The notes: a model not told the origin generated them from the sequence alone. Positions 10,601-17,544 are shown, counted from the first letter of the stretch. The stretch is 64,000 bases of DNA from Caldanaerovirga acetigignens (GCF_900142995.1 NZ_FRCR01000010.1:19991-83990), one strand, 5' to 3'. Translations and numbers: made by a program.

Positions 10601-12009
10601 GAACGGCCGGGTATAGCCCCAAAGGCTTTCCAAACCCGCCTGATGCTCTTCGGCAGTTCAAGAATCGTAGTTTTACCCCGCATTCTTAGTCGATATTGTA
10701 CATGCCACGAATCAAGAATATCCCTGGTTCGCTGTAAAAGTTCTGCCTCGTTCTGACCGAAATACAGGGCGCTCGTACTGCTGTAGTATCCGCTGCCCAC
10801 TAACATACCAAGGAGGAACCCGTACTCCTCATTAAACTCAAGAGGCAACAGCCAGCCGGTCCGCTGTCTGAGATTAATTACTTCGAATGCCCTCGGTAAT
10901 AACCTGTTCTCGGGGAAAGCAAAGCCGCTCTGTAACCTAACCCTATCTCCTGGCTTCAGCTCTCCTATGGACACCCACTTACCATCTGAAGTCTGGAGTT
11001 TGTGGTCTTTAGTCGCCTTTAAGCAATATCCTCCTTTAGTAACAACCTCGAAAATATCCTGGATTCCGTTATTATAAACTGCCGTAATGGGCTTGAGTCC
11101 TTGAGGAGTTACTATTCTGTCACCTACTTTGAGTTCGGAAGCCGGAACAAGGCCGCATTCGGTAGCCACCAGCGTATCACCGGTCACGCACGGGTTCGTG
11201 CTTTCTATCTGGCCCACGTGAGGAGTTGGATTTGCGGCGTTTATCCGGTCTATAAAAACCACACCCGGCTCGCCGTTTTTCCACGCCATCTCTACTATGA
11301 GGTCGAAGACTTCCCTTGCCTTCAGCTTGCCCGTGACCTTTCCGGTGTTGGGGTCCACCAGCTCGTAAGTGTCGTCGTTTTTTAAGGCCTCCATGAACTT
11401 ATCGGTAACAGCAACACTTATGTTAAAATTGGTAAGTTCCCTGTCGTCTTCCTTACAGCGGATGAACTCCAGAATATCAGGGTGGTCCACCCTGAGGATC
11501 CCCATGTTAGCTCCTCTGCGACGGCCTCCCTGCTTTACCGCTTCCGTAGCCGCATTGAACACCTTCATGAAGGATACCGGCCCCGATGCTTCCCCGCCCG
11601 TCGAACGAACCAAGGCACCTTTGGGCCTAAGCCTGGAAAAAGACATTCCTGTTCCCCCACCGCTTTTATGGATGAGAGCCGCATTTTTAATGGCATCGAA
11701 GATGCCCTCCATGGAATCTTCCACAGGCAGCACAAAACACGCCGAAAGCTGTCCCAGCTCCCTTCCCGCATTCATGAGGGTCGGAGAATTGGGAAGAAAT
11801 TTTAGCTCAGCCATTAAATCGTAAAATTTTTCGGCCCAGTATTCAGGGTCGCCCCCGTAGTTTTTCTCGGCTTCCGCTACCGCCCTCGCTACCCTTTCTA
11901 TCATGTCCTCGGGAGTTTCCGTTATATTCCCTTCTTCGTTCTTTGCAAGATACCGTTTTTTAAGCACCACTTTGGCGTTTTCGGAAAGATTTATTTTCTT
12001 TTGCTTCAC
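7624..12009 (-). CDS. nrdJ: Adenosylcobalamin-dependent (class II) ribonucleotide reductase with two inteins
   Basis: The enzyme reduces ribonucleotides using B12. The precursor has ~1461 residues; removing two inteins leaves ~768, a normal NrdJ. Extein motifs include LSACFVLPVEDS (near residue 90), STNP|C-GEQPLLPYES|C-NLGSINL and a C-terminal zinc ribbon (CPEC..CVVCRSC). The first splice-site Cys aligns with the thiyl-radical cysteine of RNR. An ATG-started ORF reaches 12057, but that stretch contains the promoter. The GTG at 12009 lies 4-5 nt after AGGTGA and is taken as the start. The gene stands alone, with a promoter at 12047-12076 and a shared terminator at 7590. No NrdR box or cobalamin riboswitch was seen. 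Confidence 0.95.
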   Translation of the reverse strand: MKQKKINLSENAKVVLKKRYLAKNEEGNITETPEDMIERVARAVAEAEKNYGGDPEYWAEKFYDLMAELKFLPNSPTLMNAGRELGQLSACFVLPVEDSMEGIFDAIKNAALIHKSGGGTGMSFSRLRPKGALVRSTGGEASGPVSFMKVFNAATEAVKQGGRRRGANMGILRVDHPDILEFIRCKEDDRELTNFNISVAVTDKFMEALKNDDTYELVDPNTGKVTGKLKAREVFDLIVEMAWKNGEPGVVFIDRINAANPTPHVGQIESTNPCVTGDTLVATECGLVPASELKVGDRIVTPQGLKPITAVYNNGIQDIFEVVTKGGYCLKATKDHKLQTSDGKWVSIGELKPGDRVRLQSGFAFPENRLLPRAFEVINLRQRTGWLLPLEFNEEYGFLLGMLVGSGYYSSTSALYFGQNEAELLQRTRDILDSWHVQYRLRMRGKTTILELPKSIRRVWKAFGAIPGRSRYRRVPKAIFRAQKSVVAAFLSAFFSCSGSIDADGGIRASSASKELLREIQLLLQGFGIMAKIRQQVRERAVGFGTYCDSSGNERAYAFGEYYEIRIPPSLSSRFMSEIGFCSTEKTLKFFEMRSGKLCKIDDVELPAVFEDEIESIKFIGREEVFDVTEPETLTWITNGFISLDCGEQPLLPYESCFAADTRIMTDKGWETVEEAYMRQSRGEQVWVYTDGLFTNETGIILRPATVIPIGERDIVTVELHNGQRLRVTPDHKILTQRGWVPAGLLTENDYVYLPDGAFPEKEIDLQARKFYNQELCARLINSISNGRIPAGSRAANGTLTVACTNAGVRKFLTGCGLEFALSKNKRVPNSVMMACREVQIEFLKGLFGAEGSVNPSRAEVFLTTASRELAGDVQLLLLGLGVKSCVKTYHCKDGREWSCVIITDESLTRFAGLIGFHLNPAKQERLLKWIENQKRKYRDSRRSRVKSVTPAGRAYVYDVSEPVTHSLIAEGMIVHNCNLGSINLKEFVKDKEIDYERLKQAVHTAVRFLDDVIDVNKYPLPEIERMTKANRKIGLGVMGFADMLIKLGIPYDSEEALKIAEDIMGFIQQEARKASRELAKTRGAFPNFAGSVYDVPGANPIRNATVTTIAPTGSISIIAGCSSGIEPVFALAFERNVLDRQRLIEVYPLFEEEMKKRGLYSKELMEEVLEKGSLKGIPGIPEDIKRVFVTAHEVSPEWHVRIQAAFQKYTDNAVSKTVNFPNSATREDVKKVYLLAYELGCKGVTVYRDGSREEQVLKKGTGQSEDLTESTCSCEAVPQRIKPRPRPSITYGSTEKVKIGCGNLYITVNSDEHGICEVFTNLGRAGGCPSQSEATSRLISLALRSGIDVKSIVEQLKGIRCHSTLRQMANNKDIKVLSCPDAIARAIERHIGEGCEESSNGVEYLKKIYESSDTAMTLDSSSSEKGMEKGSKAVCPECKSLLEHEGGCVVCRSCGYSKCN
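9079..10041 (-). other. Intein 2 of NrdJ (321 residues)
   Basis: The insertion runs from Cys657 (CFAADTRIMTDKGW, block A) to His-Asn (SLIAEGMIVHN) just before CNLGSINL. Block B is RVTPDHKIL. In the endonuclease region the second motif reads LFGAEGSV (Asp to Glu) and the first is hardly recognisable (ARLINSISNG), so it is likely a splicing-only intein. Only 33 bp of extein (10042-10074) separate it from intein 1. Confidence 0.93.
10075..11190 (-). other. Intein 1 of NrdJ (372 residues)
   Basis: The insertion begins at Cys274 of the precursor (CVTGDTLV, block A), has block B as KATKDHKL, and ends EVFDVTEPET...NGFISLD before Cys+1. The C-terminal residue is Asp with Leu before it, instead of the usual His-Asn. 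Inteins ending in Asp are known but rare. A LAGLIDADG-type endonuclease region is present but its motifs read LVGSGYY and FFSCSGSID, where the catalytic Asp residues are Ser, so homing activity is probably lost. Boundaries were checked at the codon level: TGC at 11190 and GAT at 10077-10075, then TGT. Confidence 0.92.
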
Positions 12010-12046
12010 CTTTTCACCTCGCTTTATGAAAACCATGTACAAGTCC

Positions 12047-12076
12047 ATTATAGGCATAATGGTGACTTTTTTTCAA
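12047..12076 (-). promoter_or_regulatory. Promoter of nrdJ
   Basis: On the minus strand TTGAAA (12071-12076), an 18-bp spacer and TATAAT (12047-12052) predict a start near 12040, giving a ~30-nt leader to the GTG at 12009. This argues against the upstream ATG at 12057. Confidence 0.65.
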
Positions 12077-12170
12077 AAACAAATTGAGACAGGTTTTTGA
12101 TAAATTGCTCTTCCATTTTAATTCGTTACGAGTCCAATCTATCAATTGCTGACTTTTATCTGCGGGGCAA

Positions 12171-12195
12171 TAAAAAAAGCGGCTTTTGACCGCTC
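12171..12195 (-). terminator. Intrinsic terminator after perR
   Basis: On the minus strand AGCGG and CCGCT enclose a 7-nt loop and are followed by seven T residues. Confidence 0.8.
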
Positions 12196-12203
12196 GAAAA
12201 CTT

Positions 12204-12617
12204 CTAATTGTTCTTTTTGCTGCATTCCCCGCATAATCCGTAAAACTCCGTCCTATGGTAGAAAACCTCCCATCCGTTTTTCGCAGACACTTCCTCGTCT
12301 ATTTTTCGGTTCACATCAATACCTTCCACATCGAAAACCCGACCGCATCTCAAGCATACAAAATGATAGTGATTTTCAGGATTTCCGTCATACCTGCTGC
12401 ACTTTTCGCCGCAATTTAATTCCATTATCTTCCCCATTTCTTTGAGCACCGACAGGTTCCTGTACACTGTCCCTAGGCTGATGTTTGGTATTTTTTTTCT
12501 GACCTTCTCGTATATCCAATCGGCTGTGGGATGAGTCTTCGTGCTTTTAAGAACTTCCAGGATAATCGCCCTTTGCTTGCTATTTCTCAATGGCCTTTTT
12601 TGCTCTTTGCCCTGCAT
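12204..12617 (-). CDS. perR: PerR-type Fur-family repressor
   Basis: This 137-residue metalloregulator has the Fur-family winged helix (about residues 12-70) and two structural zinc pairs, CLRC (88-91) and CGEC (129-132). The residues THPTADW (His29), RYDG (Asp77) and NHYHF (His83, His85), with Asp96, match the PerR regulatory Fe/Mn site. The Asp in RYDG favours PerR over Fur. It is co-transcribed with the 41-residue rubredoxin-like gene upstream (7 nt apart); its nearest ribosome binding site lies inside that gene, about 14 nt from the ATG. Confidence 0.85.
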   Translation of the reverse strand: MQGKEQKRPLRNSKQRAIILEVLKSTKTHPTADWIYEKVRKKIPNISLGTVYRNLSVLKEMGKIMELNCGEKCSRYDGNPENHYHFVCLRCGRVFDVEGIDVNRKIDEEVSAKNGWEVFYHRTEFYGLCGECSKKNN

Positions 12618-12623
12618 TTTATT

Positions 12624-12749
12624 TCATTTTTCCTCCTTGGGATCTTCAACCTTTACAAAAGTATCCTTTGCTTCGCACTGCGGGCATTTTTTCGGTTTGC
12701 AGCGGCCTTCTTTTTCGCACCCGCAAATGCTGCATTTCCAAACGGCCAT
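12624..12749 (-). CDS. Rubredoxin-like RCKP-type zinc-ribbon protein
   Basis: This 41-codon gene is read by eye. The protein is MAVWKCSICGCEKEGRCKPK followed by KCPQCEAKDTFVKVEDPKEEK. It has paired cysteines (CSIC and CPQC) plus the RCKP segment typical of short rubredoxin-like proteins found beside peroxide-defence genes. The ATG lies 8 nt after GGAGG. It sits directly behind the promoter and directly before perR, so a role in redox or peroxide handling is inferred. Iron versus zinc binding cannot be decided from sequence. Confidence 0.85.
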   Translation of the reverse strand: MAVWKCSICGCEKEGRCKPKKCPQCEAKDTFVKVEDPKEEK

Positions 12750-12802
12750 ATTTCACACCTCCTCAATAAACTAGTAACTATTATTATTTCCGTTACAGCA
12801 AA

Positions 12803-12831
12803 ACTATATAACAACTCCTAAAGAAAGTCAA
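12803..12831 (-). promoter_or_regulatory. Promoter of the rubredoxin-like/perR operon
   Basis: On the minus strand TTGACT (12826-12831), a 17-bp spacer and TATAGT (12803-12808). The AT-rich stretch 12765-12792 after the start resembles a degenerate PerR box (AATAATAATAGTTA); that part is tentative. Confidence 0.7.
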
Positions 12832-12868
12832 TAATCGAATATTTTATCGCCATTTTTATTTTTCCCAG

Positions 12869-12897
12869 TTGACGTAACGAAATTATCGTTGTATAAT
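12869..12897 (+). promoter_or_regulatory. Strong promoter of the 37-codon ORF
   Basis: TTGACG (12869-12874), a 17-bp spacer and TATAAT (12892-12897). It is divergent from the perR promoter. The inverted repeat GTTGTA(8)TACAAC (12888-12907) overlaps the -10, and the perfect palindrome TTGTATACAA follows at 12913-12922, which suggests repressor control. Confidence 0.7.
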
Positions 12898-12945
12898 AGA
12901 TTACAACAATACTTGTATACAATTATTCATTTGGGGGTGTATCCA

Positions 12946-13059
12946 ATGAAACCCTGCAAAAAAATGATGATGTTTGCCGACAACATAGAAGATGCGGAAA
13001 AGATAATGGAGGAATTCCTGGAAGACTTGCTCTTTGATTCGGCATACATGGAATATTGA
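12946..13059 (+). CDS. 37-residue acidic protein of unknown function
   Basis: The ORF reads MKPCKKMMMFADNIEDAEKI then MEEFLEDLLFDSAYMEY. It begins with an ATG about 7 nt after GGGGGTG and is preceded by a near-consensus promoter and two dyad operator-like sites. Its middle is strongly acidic and probably an amphipathic helix. I recognise no family. It could be a small regulator or a metal- or stress-related microprotein. The good expression signals are the main evidence that it is real. Confidence 0.6.
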   Translation: MKPCKKMMMFADNIEDAEKIMEEFLEDLLFDSAYMEY

Positions 13060-13063
13060 TTTT

Positions 13064-13963
13064 TTAACTGTTAAGATACTCTTCTATCTTTTTCATTTTT
13101 CGTTTTGCGAATTCTTCCCCCAATTTTATCAGCTCTGGAATCATGTAAAAGTCATCGTAACCTATACCCTGCACTTCTGGATAAAGGTAAAGGGCAGGGT
13201 AATCTTTGTGGATGCAATAATCGATTTCGGCGCCCATAATGTCAACAGAAGCCATAAGCACATCTATTATGGAATTTATCTTTCGCTTTCCTTTGCTTTT
13301 TGCTAAATCCACGGCCACGACTTTCGCAGCCCCCTGGTGAAAGGCCACGTCAACCGGTACGTTATTTTTAACGCCACCATCTACAAGCTTCCTGCTTTTT
13401 ATCCTTTTAGGGACAAAAATCCCGGGAAGAGATATGCTAGCCCTTACGGCACTTGATACCGGAACGTCGCTTATAAAAACGGTATTTCTCAATCCCTCTC
13501 GAGGGATATTTTTTTGCGGGCAAAACACCACCGTCTCTGAGCTTTCCACATCCACGCTGACCACAGAAAGCGGAATCTTAAGTTCATCAAAAGTTTTCCC
13601 AGTAAAAAGGTCGTCCAGCCAATGCTCGATTTTGTCTCCCTTAAACAACCCATCGGGCCATTTCGATAAAGCGGTCGGCTTGCTCAGCCAAAAACGGTAT
13701 AAAAAGGCCAGTATCGTAGCCAGCGGAAAAGCCGGGTCCAAGACTTTCCAGGGTTTTAAGCATTTTACTTCCTTCGCAAACCAATCTATATTCACTCCGC
13801 AGGCGTAAAACGCCGCCGCTATACTGCCCGCGCTGGTCCCGGCAACAATTTCAGGATATATCCCGCTTTCTTGGAGTGCTTTTAATACCCCAAGGTGCAC
13901 CGCCCCCCTGAATCCCCCTCCACTTAGAACTAAGCCGAACCGGTACTTCTTAGTTTTTTCCAT
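13064..13963 (-). CDS. Patatin-like phospholipase (RssA/YchK type)
   Basis: This ~299-residue cytoplasmic lipid acyl hydrolase has the oxyanion loop SGGGFRGAVHLG (about residues 14-25), the nucleophile elbow GTSAGS (Ser in GxSxG, near residue 40) and the dyad aspartate in DGGVKNNVP. No signal peptide is visible. An upstream ATG (13978) exists, but the ATG at 13963 is 7 nt after GGAGGT and is preferred. The substrate is unknown. It converges with the 37-codon ORF. Confidence 0.9.
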   Translation of the reverse strand: MEKTKKYRFGLVLSGGGFRGAVHLGVLKALQESGIYPEIVAGTSAGSIAAAFYACGVNIDWFAKEVKCLKPWKVLDPAFPLATILAFLYRFWLSKPTALSKWPDGLFKGDKIEHWLDDLFTGKTFDELKIPLSVVSVDVESSETVVFCPQKNIPREGLRNTVFISDVPVSSAVRASISLPGIFVPKRIKSRKLVDGGVKNNVPVDVAFHQGAAKVVAVDLAKSKGKRKINSIIDVLMASVDIMGAEIDYCIHKDYPALYLYPEVQGIGYDDFYMIPELIKLGEEFAKRKMKKIEEYLNS

Positions 13964-14063
13964 CTTCCTAACCTCCATTAAAATTTTCTACCAAAACCGA
14001 AACAGCTTCCTAAAATATATTTAATGATAAAAACCCGATAATTGTGTTTACCTTAGCTCAAAT

Positions 14064-14097
14064 AAAAACCCCCGCGGTTTAAACCGCGGGGGTTTTT
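14064..14097. terminator. Terminator after porB
   Basis: A near-perfect 17-bp inverted repeat (CCCCCGCGGTTT/AAACCGCGGGGG core) is flanked by A and T runs. It can act in either direction but lies immediately after the porB stop on the minus strand. Confidence 0.85.
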
Positions 14098-14098
14098 T

Positions 14099-15043
14099 TT
14101 ACCTCGGAGGAAGTTCAGGAGTCTCGCCGCAGCGCTCGAGGAGCGCCAGCCATCTGCTGTCCACTTCTTCCTGGATAGCCTTGATGAGGTGTTCGTTGCC
14201 GGGCTTGAAAAGGTGCCTGAACCTGCCCTGGGGTTTTAGGAACTCCTCTATCGGCACGTATTTTTTGGGCTTGTAATTCAGCTTCCACTTGCCGTTTTCA
14301 ACTTCGAAAAGCGGCCAGAACCTGGTTTCTACAGCAAGTTTCGTTATTTCCACAATGTCTGGGGTGTTATAGCGCCATCCGCGCGGGCACGGTGAAAGCA
14401 CGTTTATGAAAGCCGGACCTTCCACTTCCAGTGCTTTTTTGGCCTTCTTGTGGACATCCTGCCAGTTGTTTATCGCCGTCTGGGCGACATAGGGGATGTT
14501 GTGGGCCGCCATTATAGCCGTCAGGTCCTTCCTTGGCTGTTGTTTGCCGGGGATCACTTTGCCCGCCGGGCTCGTGGTGGTATCGGCTCCTATTGGCGTA
14601 GCGCTGGAGCGCTGGATACCGGTATTCATGTAAGCTTCGTTGTCCAAACAAACGTAAACTATATTGTGGCCTCTTTCCATGGCACCTGAGAGGGATTGAA
14701 GCCCTATGTCGTAAGTTCCGCCGTCGCCGCCGAACGCTATGAATTTAAAATCTTCCTTCACCTTGCCCTTTTTCTTCAAAGCCCTGTATGCAGCTTCCAC
14801 TCCGCTGACGGTCGCACCTGCGTTCTCAAAGGCATTGTGGATAAAGGAGCATTTCCAAGCGGTATAGGGATAAATGGTGCTGGCTACCTCCAGGCAGCCC
14901 GTCGCGCATCCCACTACCACGTTGGAGCCTTCCGCCGCATTTAATATCATCCTGACCGTTATGCCGTGGCCGCAACCGGCGCATAGCCTGTGGCCTCCAA
15001 CGAATCTTTCTTCAACCTTGGAAAGTTCCTTCAAAGTCGCCAT
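14099..15043 (-). CDS. porB: Pyruvate (2-oxoacid):ferredoxin oxidoreductase, beta subunit
   Basis: This is the thiamine-diphosphate-binding subunit of the four-subunit enzyme that interconverts pyruvate and acetyl-CoA plus CO2 with ferredoxin. Its ~314 residues include CAGCGHG near residue 21 and the TPP motif GGDGGTYDIG...NEAYMNTGIQ (about residues 104-146). Cysteines for the extra 4Fe-4S cluster are present. The ATG at 15043 follows AGGAGGT by 6 nt; a GTG one codon earlier is too close. It is the last gene of porCDAB and is followed by a strong terminator. Confidence 0.94.
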   Translation of the reverse strand: MATLKELSKVEERFVGGHRLCAGCGHGITVRMILNAAEGSNVVVGCATGCLEVASTIYPYTAWKCSFIHNAFENAGATVSGVEAAYRALKKKGKVKEDFKFIAFGGDGGTYDIGLQSLSGAMERGHNIVYVCLDNEAYMNTGIQRSSATPIGADTTTSPAGKVIPGKQQPRKDLTAIMAAHNIPYVAQTAINNWQDVHKKAKKALEVEGPAFINVLSPCPRGWRYNTPDIVEITKLAVETRFWPLFEVENGKWKLNYKPKKYVPIEEFLKPQGRFRHLFKPGNEHLIKAIQEEVDSRWLALLERCGETPELPPR

Positions 15044-15054
15044 CACGACACCTC

Positions 15055-16236
15055 CTATTCTCTCAGACCCAGGTATTTTACGGTCTCGTCGACCCTGCCG
15101 GTCTTCCTGATGTTCTCAAGGTCCTCGAAAACCTGCTGAACATGCTCGAGTCTCAGATCCCTGCCGCCCAGTCCGTATACGTAGTTTACCACCTTTATAT
15201 CGTTCTTCAGATCATATAGAGTATTGCGGATATCGGCAAACATGGGACCTCCACAGGTCGAAAAGGTTTCGGCTCTGTCCATAACGGCTACGGCCTTGAC
15301 TGCTTTTAAGGCTTCGCGGATCTCTTCCTGGGGGAACGGCCTGTAGACTCTTGGCTTCAAGACTCCAGCTTTAATACCTTTGGCCCTTAGCTCGTCTGCC
15401 ACTCCCTTTGCAGTTCCTGCCGCGGAATTGAGCACAACTACCGCCACATCGGCATCGTCTAATTTATACGACTCGATGAGACCGTATTCCCTTCCGGAAA
15501 TTTTCGCAAATTCTTTGCCTACTTCTTTTATTACTTCCTTTGCCGCCTTCATGGCTTCAACCTGCTGACGTTTGTGTTCGAAGTAAAAGTCGTACATGTC
15601 AAAGTTGCCCATCGAAATGGGGTTTTGCGCATCCAGCAGGTAATCGTCCGGGACATAAGTTCCCACGAAATTTTTCACGGTCTCGTCATCTAATACCTCC
15701 AGCACGTCCATGGCGTGGCTGGTGATAAAGCCGTCCATATTTACCATTACAGGCAGGCGCACATCCGGGTGCTCCGCTATGCGCACGGCCTGAATCATGT
15801 TGTCGTAAGCTTCCTGGGCGTTCTCGGAAAAGAGCTGTATTACCCCAGAATCCCTGAGTCCCATAGCGTCGCTGTGGTCGCAGTGGATGTTTATGGGACC
15901 GCTCAACGCTCGGTTTACCACCGGGAACACGATGGGAAGCCTCATGGAAGCGGCGATATAAACCACTTCGAACATAAGCGCAAGGCCCTGGCTGGAAGTG
16001 GCGGTCATGGCCCTTGCTCCGCCGGCTGCCGCACCTATAGCGGCACTCATTGCGCTGTGTTCGCTTTCGACAGCCACGAACTCGGTGTCAACTTCGCCGT
16101 TGGCTACAAAGGATGAAAAGATCTGCACGATTTCGGTCTGAGGTGTGATCGGATACGCAGCCACAACGTCTGGGTTTATTTGTTTCATCGCCTGTGCTAC
16201 CGCTTCGTTTCCGGTAAGAGCCACCTTAGTTTTCAT
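15055..16236 (-). CDS. porA: Pyruvate (2-oxoacid):ferredoxin oxidoreductase, alpha subunit
   Basis: The 393-residue alpha subunit begins MKTKVALTGNEAVAQAMKQI and carries AYPITPQTEI (about residues 35-44), the pyrimidine-binding and substrate segment of PorA. The pattern SEHSAMSAAIGAAAGGAR follows near residue 83. The ATG overlaps the porD stop region by 11 bp, showing tight coupling in the order porC-porD-porA-porB. The ITPQTE signature is typical of pyruvate- or 2-oxoacid-specific members; exact substrate choice is inferred from operon structure. Confidence 0.94.
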   Translation of the reverse strand: MKTKVALTGNEAVAQAMKQINPDVVAAYPITPQTEIVQIFSSFVANGEVDTEFVAVESEHSAMSAAIGAAAGGARAMTATSSQGLALMFEVVYIAASMRLPIVFPVVNRALSGPINIHCDHSDAMGLRDSGVIQLFSENAQEAYDNMIQAVRIAEHPDVRLPVMVNMDGFITSHAMDVLEVLDDETVKNFVGTYVPDDYLLDAQNPISMGNFDMYDFYFEHKRQQVEAMKAAKEVIKEVGKEFAKISGREYGLIESYKLDDADVAVVVLNSAAGTAKGVADELRAKGIKAGVLKPRVYRPFPQEEIREALKAVKAVAVMDRAETFSTCGGPMFADIRNTLYDLKNDIKVVNYVYGLGGRDLRLEHVQQVFEDLENIRKTGRVDETVKYLGLRE

Positions 16237-16603
16237 CCTTGTTCGCCTCCTTTACCTTTTCTATCTCATCCTCGGAGACCATATCTATCGCATTGACTGG
16301 GCAAACTTTTGCACATATACCGCAACCCTTGCAGTGTTTATAGTCGAAGGTCTCGAACTTGCCGTCCTTTGCAATGACGGAAGCATCGGGGCAGTATCTC
16401 CAGCAGAAGAGGCAGTGTATGCAGCGCTCCTTATTCCATACGGGCCTTATCGACCTCCAGTCGCCGGTCTCGTAACTATTGGCATTACCCGGTTCATATA
16501 TGTTGCCCGCCCTGGTGAGTTCGTGCCATTTCATATCGGAGCGCACCGCTTTTGTCCTCGTGCCAGAACCTAGATTCCTGTTCAACGGACCGTATTGAGT
16601 CAT
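16226..16603 (-). CDS. porD: Pyruvate:ferredoxin oxidoreductase, delta subunit (2x 4Fe-4S)
   Basis: This 125-residue ferredoxin-like subunit passes electrons from the TPP site to ferredoxin. Two cluster motifs are visible: CIHCLFCWRYCPD (about residues 57-69) and CKGCGICAKVCP (about residues 91-102). The ATG overlaps the porC stop (ATGA). An N-terminal extension of ~50 residues is usual for PorD. Confidence 0.94.
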   Translation of the reverse strand: MTQYGPLNRNLGSGTRTKAVRSDMKWHELTRAGNIYEPGNANSYETGDWRSIRPVWNKERCIHCLFCWRYCPDASVIAKDGKFETFDYKHCKGCGICAKVCPVNAIDMVSEDEIEKVKEANKDEN

Positions 16604-17178
16604 TCGCCCTTCACCTCCTGGTGAGCCCTCTCGATAGCCTTTAAGTTGCCCTCGATAACTTCGGGCTTTGATTTAAACTTCTTTGCCAACTGCTCCCTCA
16701 TGCGAGCCATAAATTCGTCGAAGGGTATTACACCCGTTGCCCTGATAAAAGCCCCCATCATCGGAGTATTGGGAATCGGCCTTCCTATCGTCTCAAGCGA
16801 TATCTGGTTGGCATCTACGGTATATATCCGGCCTCCCTTGATACCTAACATCTCCCGCACTTCCGATGGCGCCTTCGTGGTGTTTATGATGTAAATTCCG
16901 TCTTCTGGCACCCCGTCGATTATATTGGCCTTACCTATCAGCGTCGGGTCGAGCACTATAACAATATCGGGGTTCACCACATTGGAGTGGATGTAAATCG
17001 GCTCATCGCTTATCCTGTTAAAAGCCTGGATTGGAGCACCCATCCTCTCCGGCCCATACTCGGGAAAGCCCTGGACGTACTTCCCCATCTCGGCCACCGA
17101 CTCGGCCAGCATCAGAGCCGCCGTCTTTGCCCCCTGGCCGCCCCTGGCATGCCAGCGGATCTCCAGCACCTTAGCCAT
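16600..17178 (-). CDS. porC: Pyruvate:ferredoxin oxidoreductase, gamma subunit
   Basis: The 192-residue gamma subunit starts EIRWHARGGQGAKTAALMLA, the hallmark GGQG motif of 2-oxoacid oxidoreductase gamma domains (about residues 6-25), and contains GFPEYGPERMGAP. It is the first gene of the operon. The ATG follows AAAGGAGG. The nearest promoter lies about 150 bp upstream, leaving an unusually long leader with dyads. Confidence 0.94.
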   Translation of the reverse strand: MAKVLEIRWHARGGQGAKTAALMLAESVAEMGKYVQGFPEYGPERMGAPIQAFNRISDEPIYIHSNVVNPDIVIVLDPTLIGKANIIDGVPEDGIYIINTTKAPSEVREMLGIKGGRIYTVDANQISLETIGRPIPNTPMMGAFIRATGVIPFDEFMARMREQLAKKFKSKPEVIEGNLKAIERAHQEVKGE

Positions 17179-17544
17179 GAAATTTCCTCCTTTCGGAATT
17201 TTTTCCTGTTATAAAACAATAATTGTATATAAGTGCTGTAATAGTACAAATGTAGATTTAGGTTATAACAGAACCTTTAAGCCTTGATATTGCTGCTCAT
17301 CATAATATGATACAGCAAACTCTATTAAAGTATAACAGAGAGGAACTTCACAGTCAAGTGAATTTTCTTAACTATGATAACTATAAGTGCTTCCTTTGAG
17401 ATTTGCTTAATTGGCAAACAAAAGCAATTATGGATAAAAGTTTTAAAGCATAATTTATTAATAAAAAAACCTGATCGCAAAACAGTACAAAAAAAAAAGA
17501 AAGCTAATACCGTGGAACTCCTTAAGCGCTTAGTTTTTCCGATT
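17179..17544 (-). promoter_or_regulatory. porCDAB promoter and long leader; 3' flank of accC
   Basis: A near-consensus promoter on the minus strand, TTGACT (17352-17357), 17 bp, TATACT (17329-17334), gives a ~144-nt untranslated leader. Just after the start is a large imperfect dyad (17291-17317, arms TGCTG/CAGCA around ATCATAATATGAT), and further on TTGTA...TACAA arms (about 17223-17254). The upstream half (17358-17544) is AT-rich, holds a T tract after accC without a clear stem, and shows no gene. Confidence 0.6.

Noticed and set aside
7624..12009. nrdJ as a gene broken by mobile insertions
   Set aside because: Both insertions are in frame with intact intein blocks A, B and F, and splice-site cysteines at each +1 position.
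12010..12057. Upstream ATG start of nrdJ at 12057
   Set aside because: The -10 element (12047-12052) lies within this stretch, and the GTG at 12009 has a well-placed ribosome binding site.
12765..12792. PerR box upstream of the perR operon
   Set aside because: The match to TTATAATNATTATAA is only partial, so it is mentioned as tentative and not listed separately.
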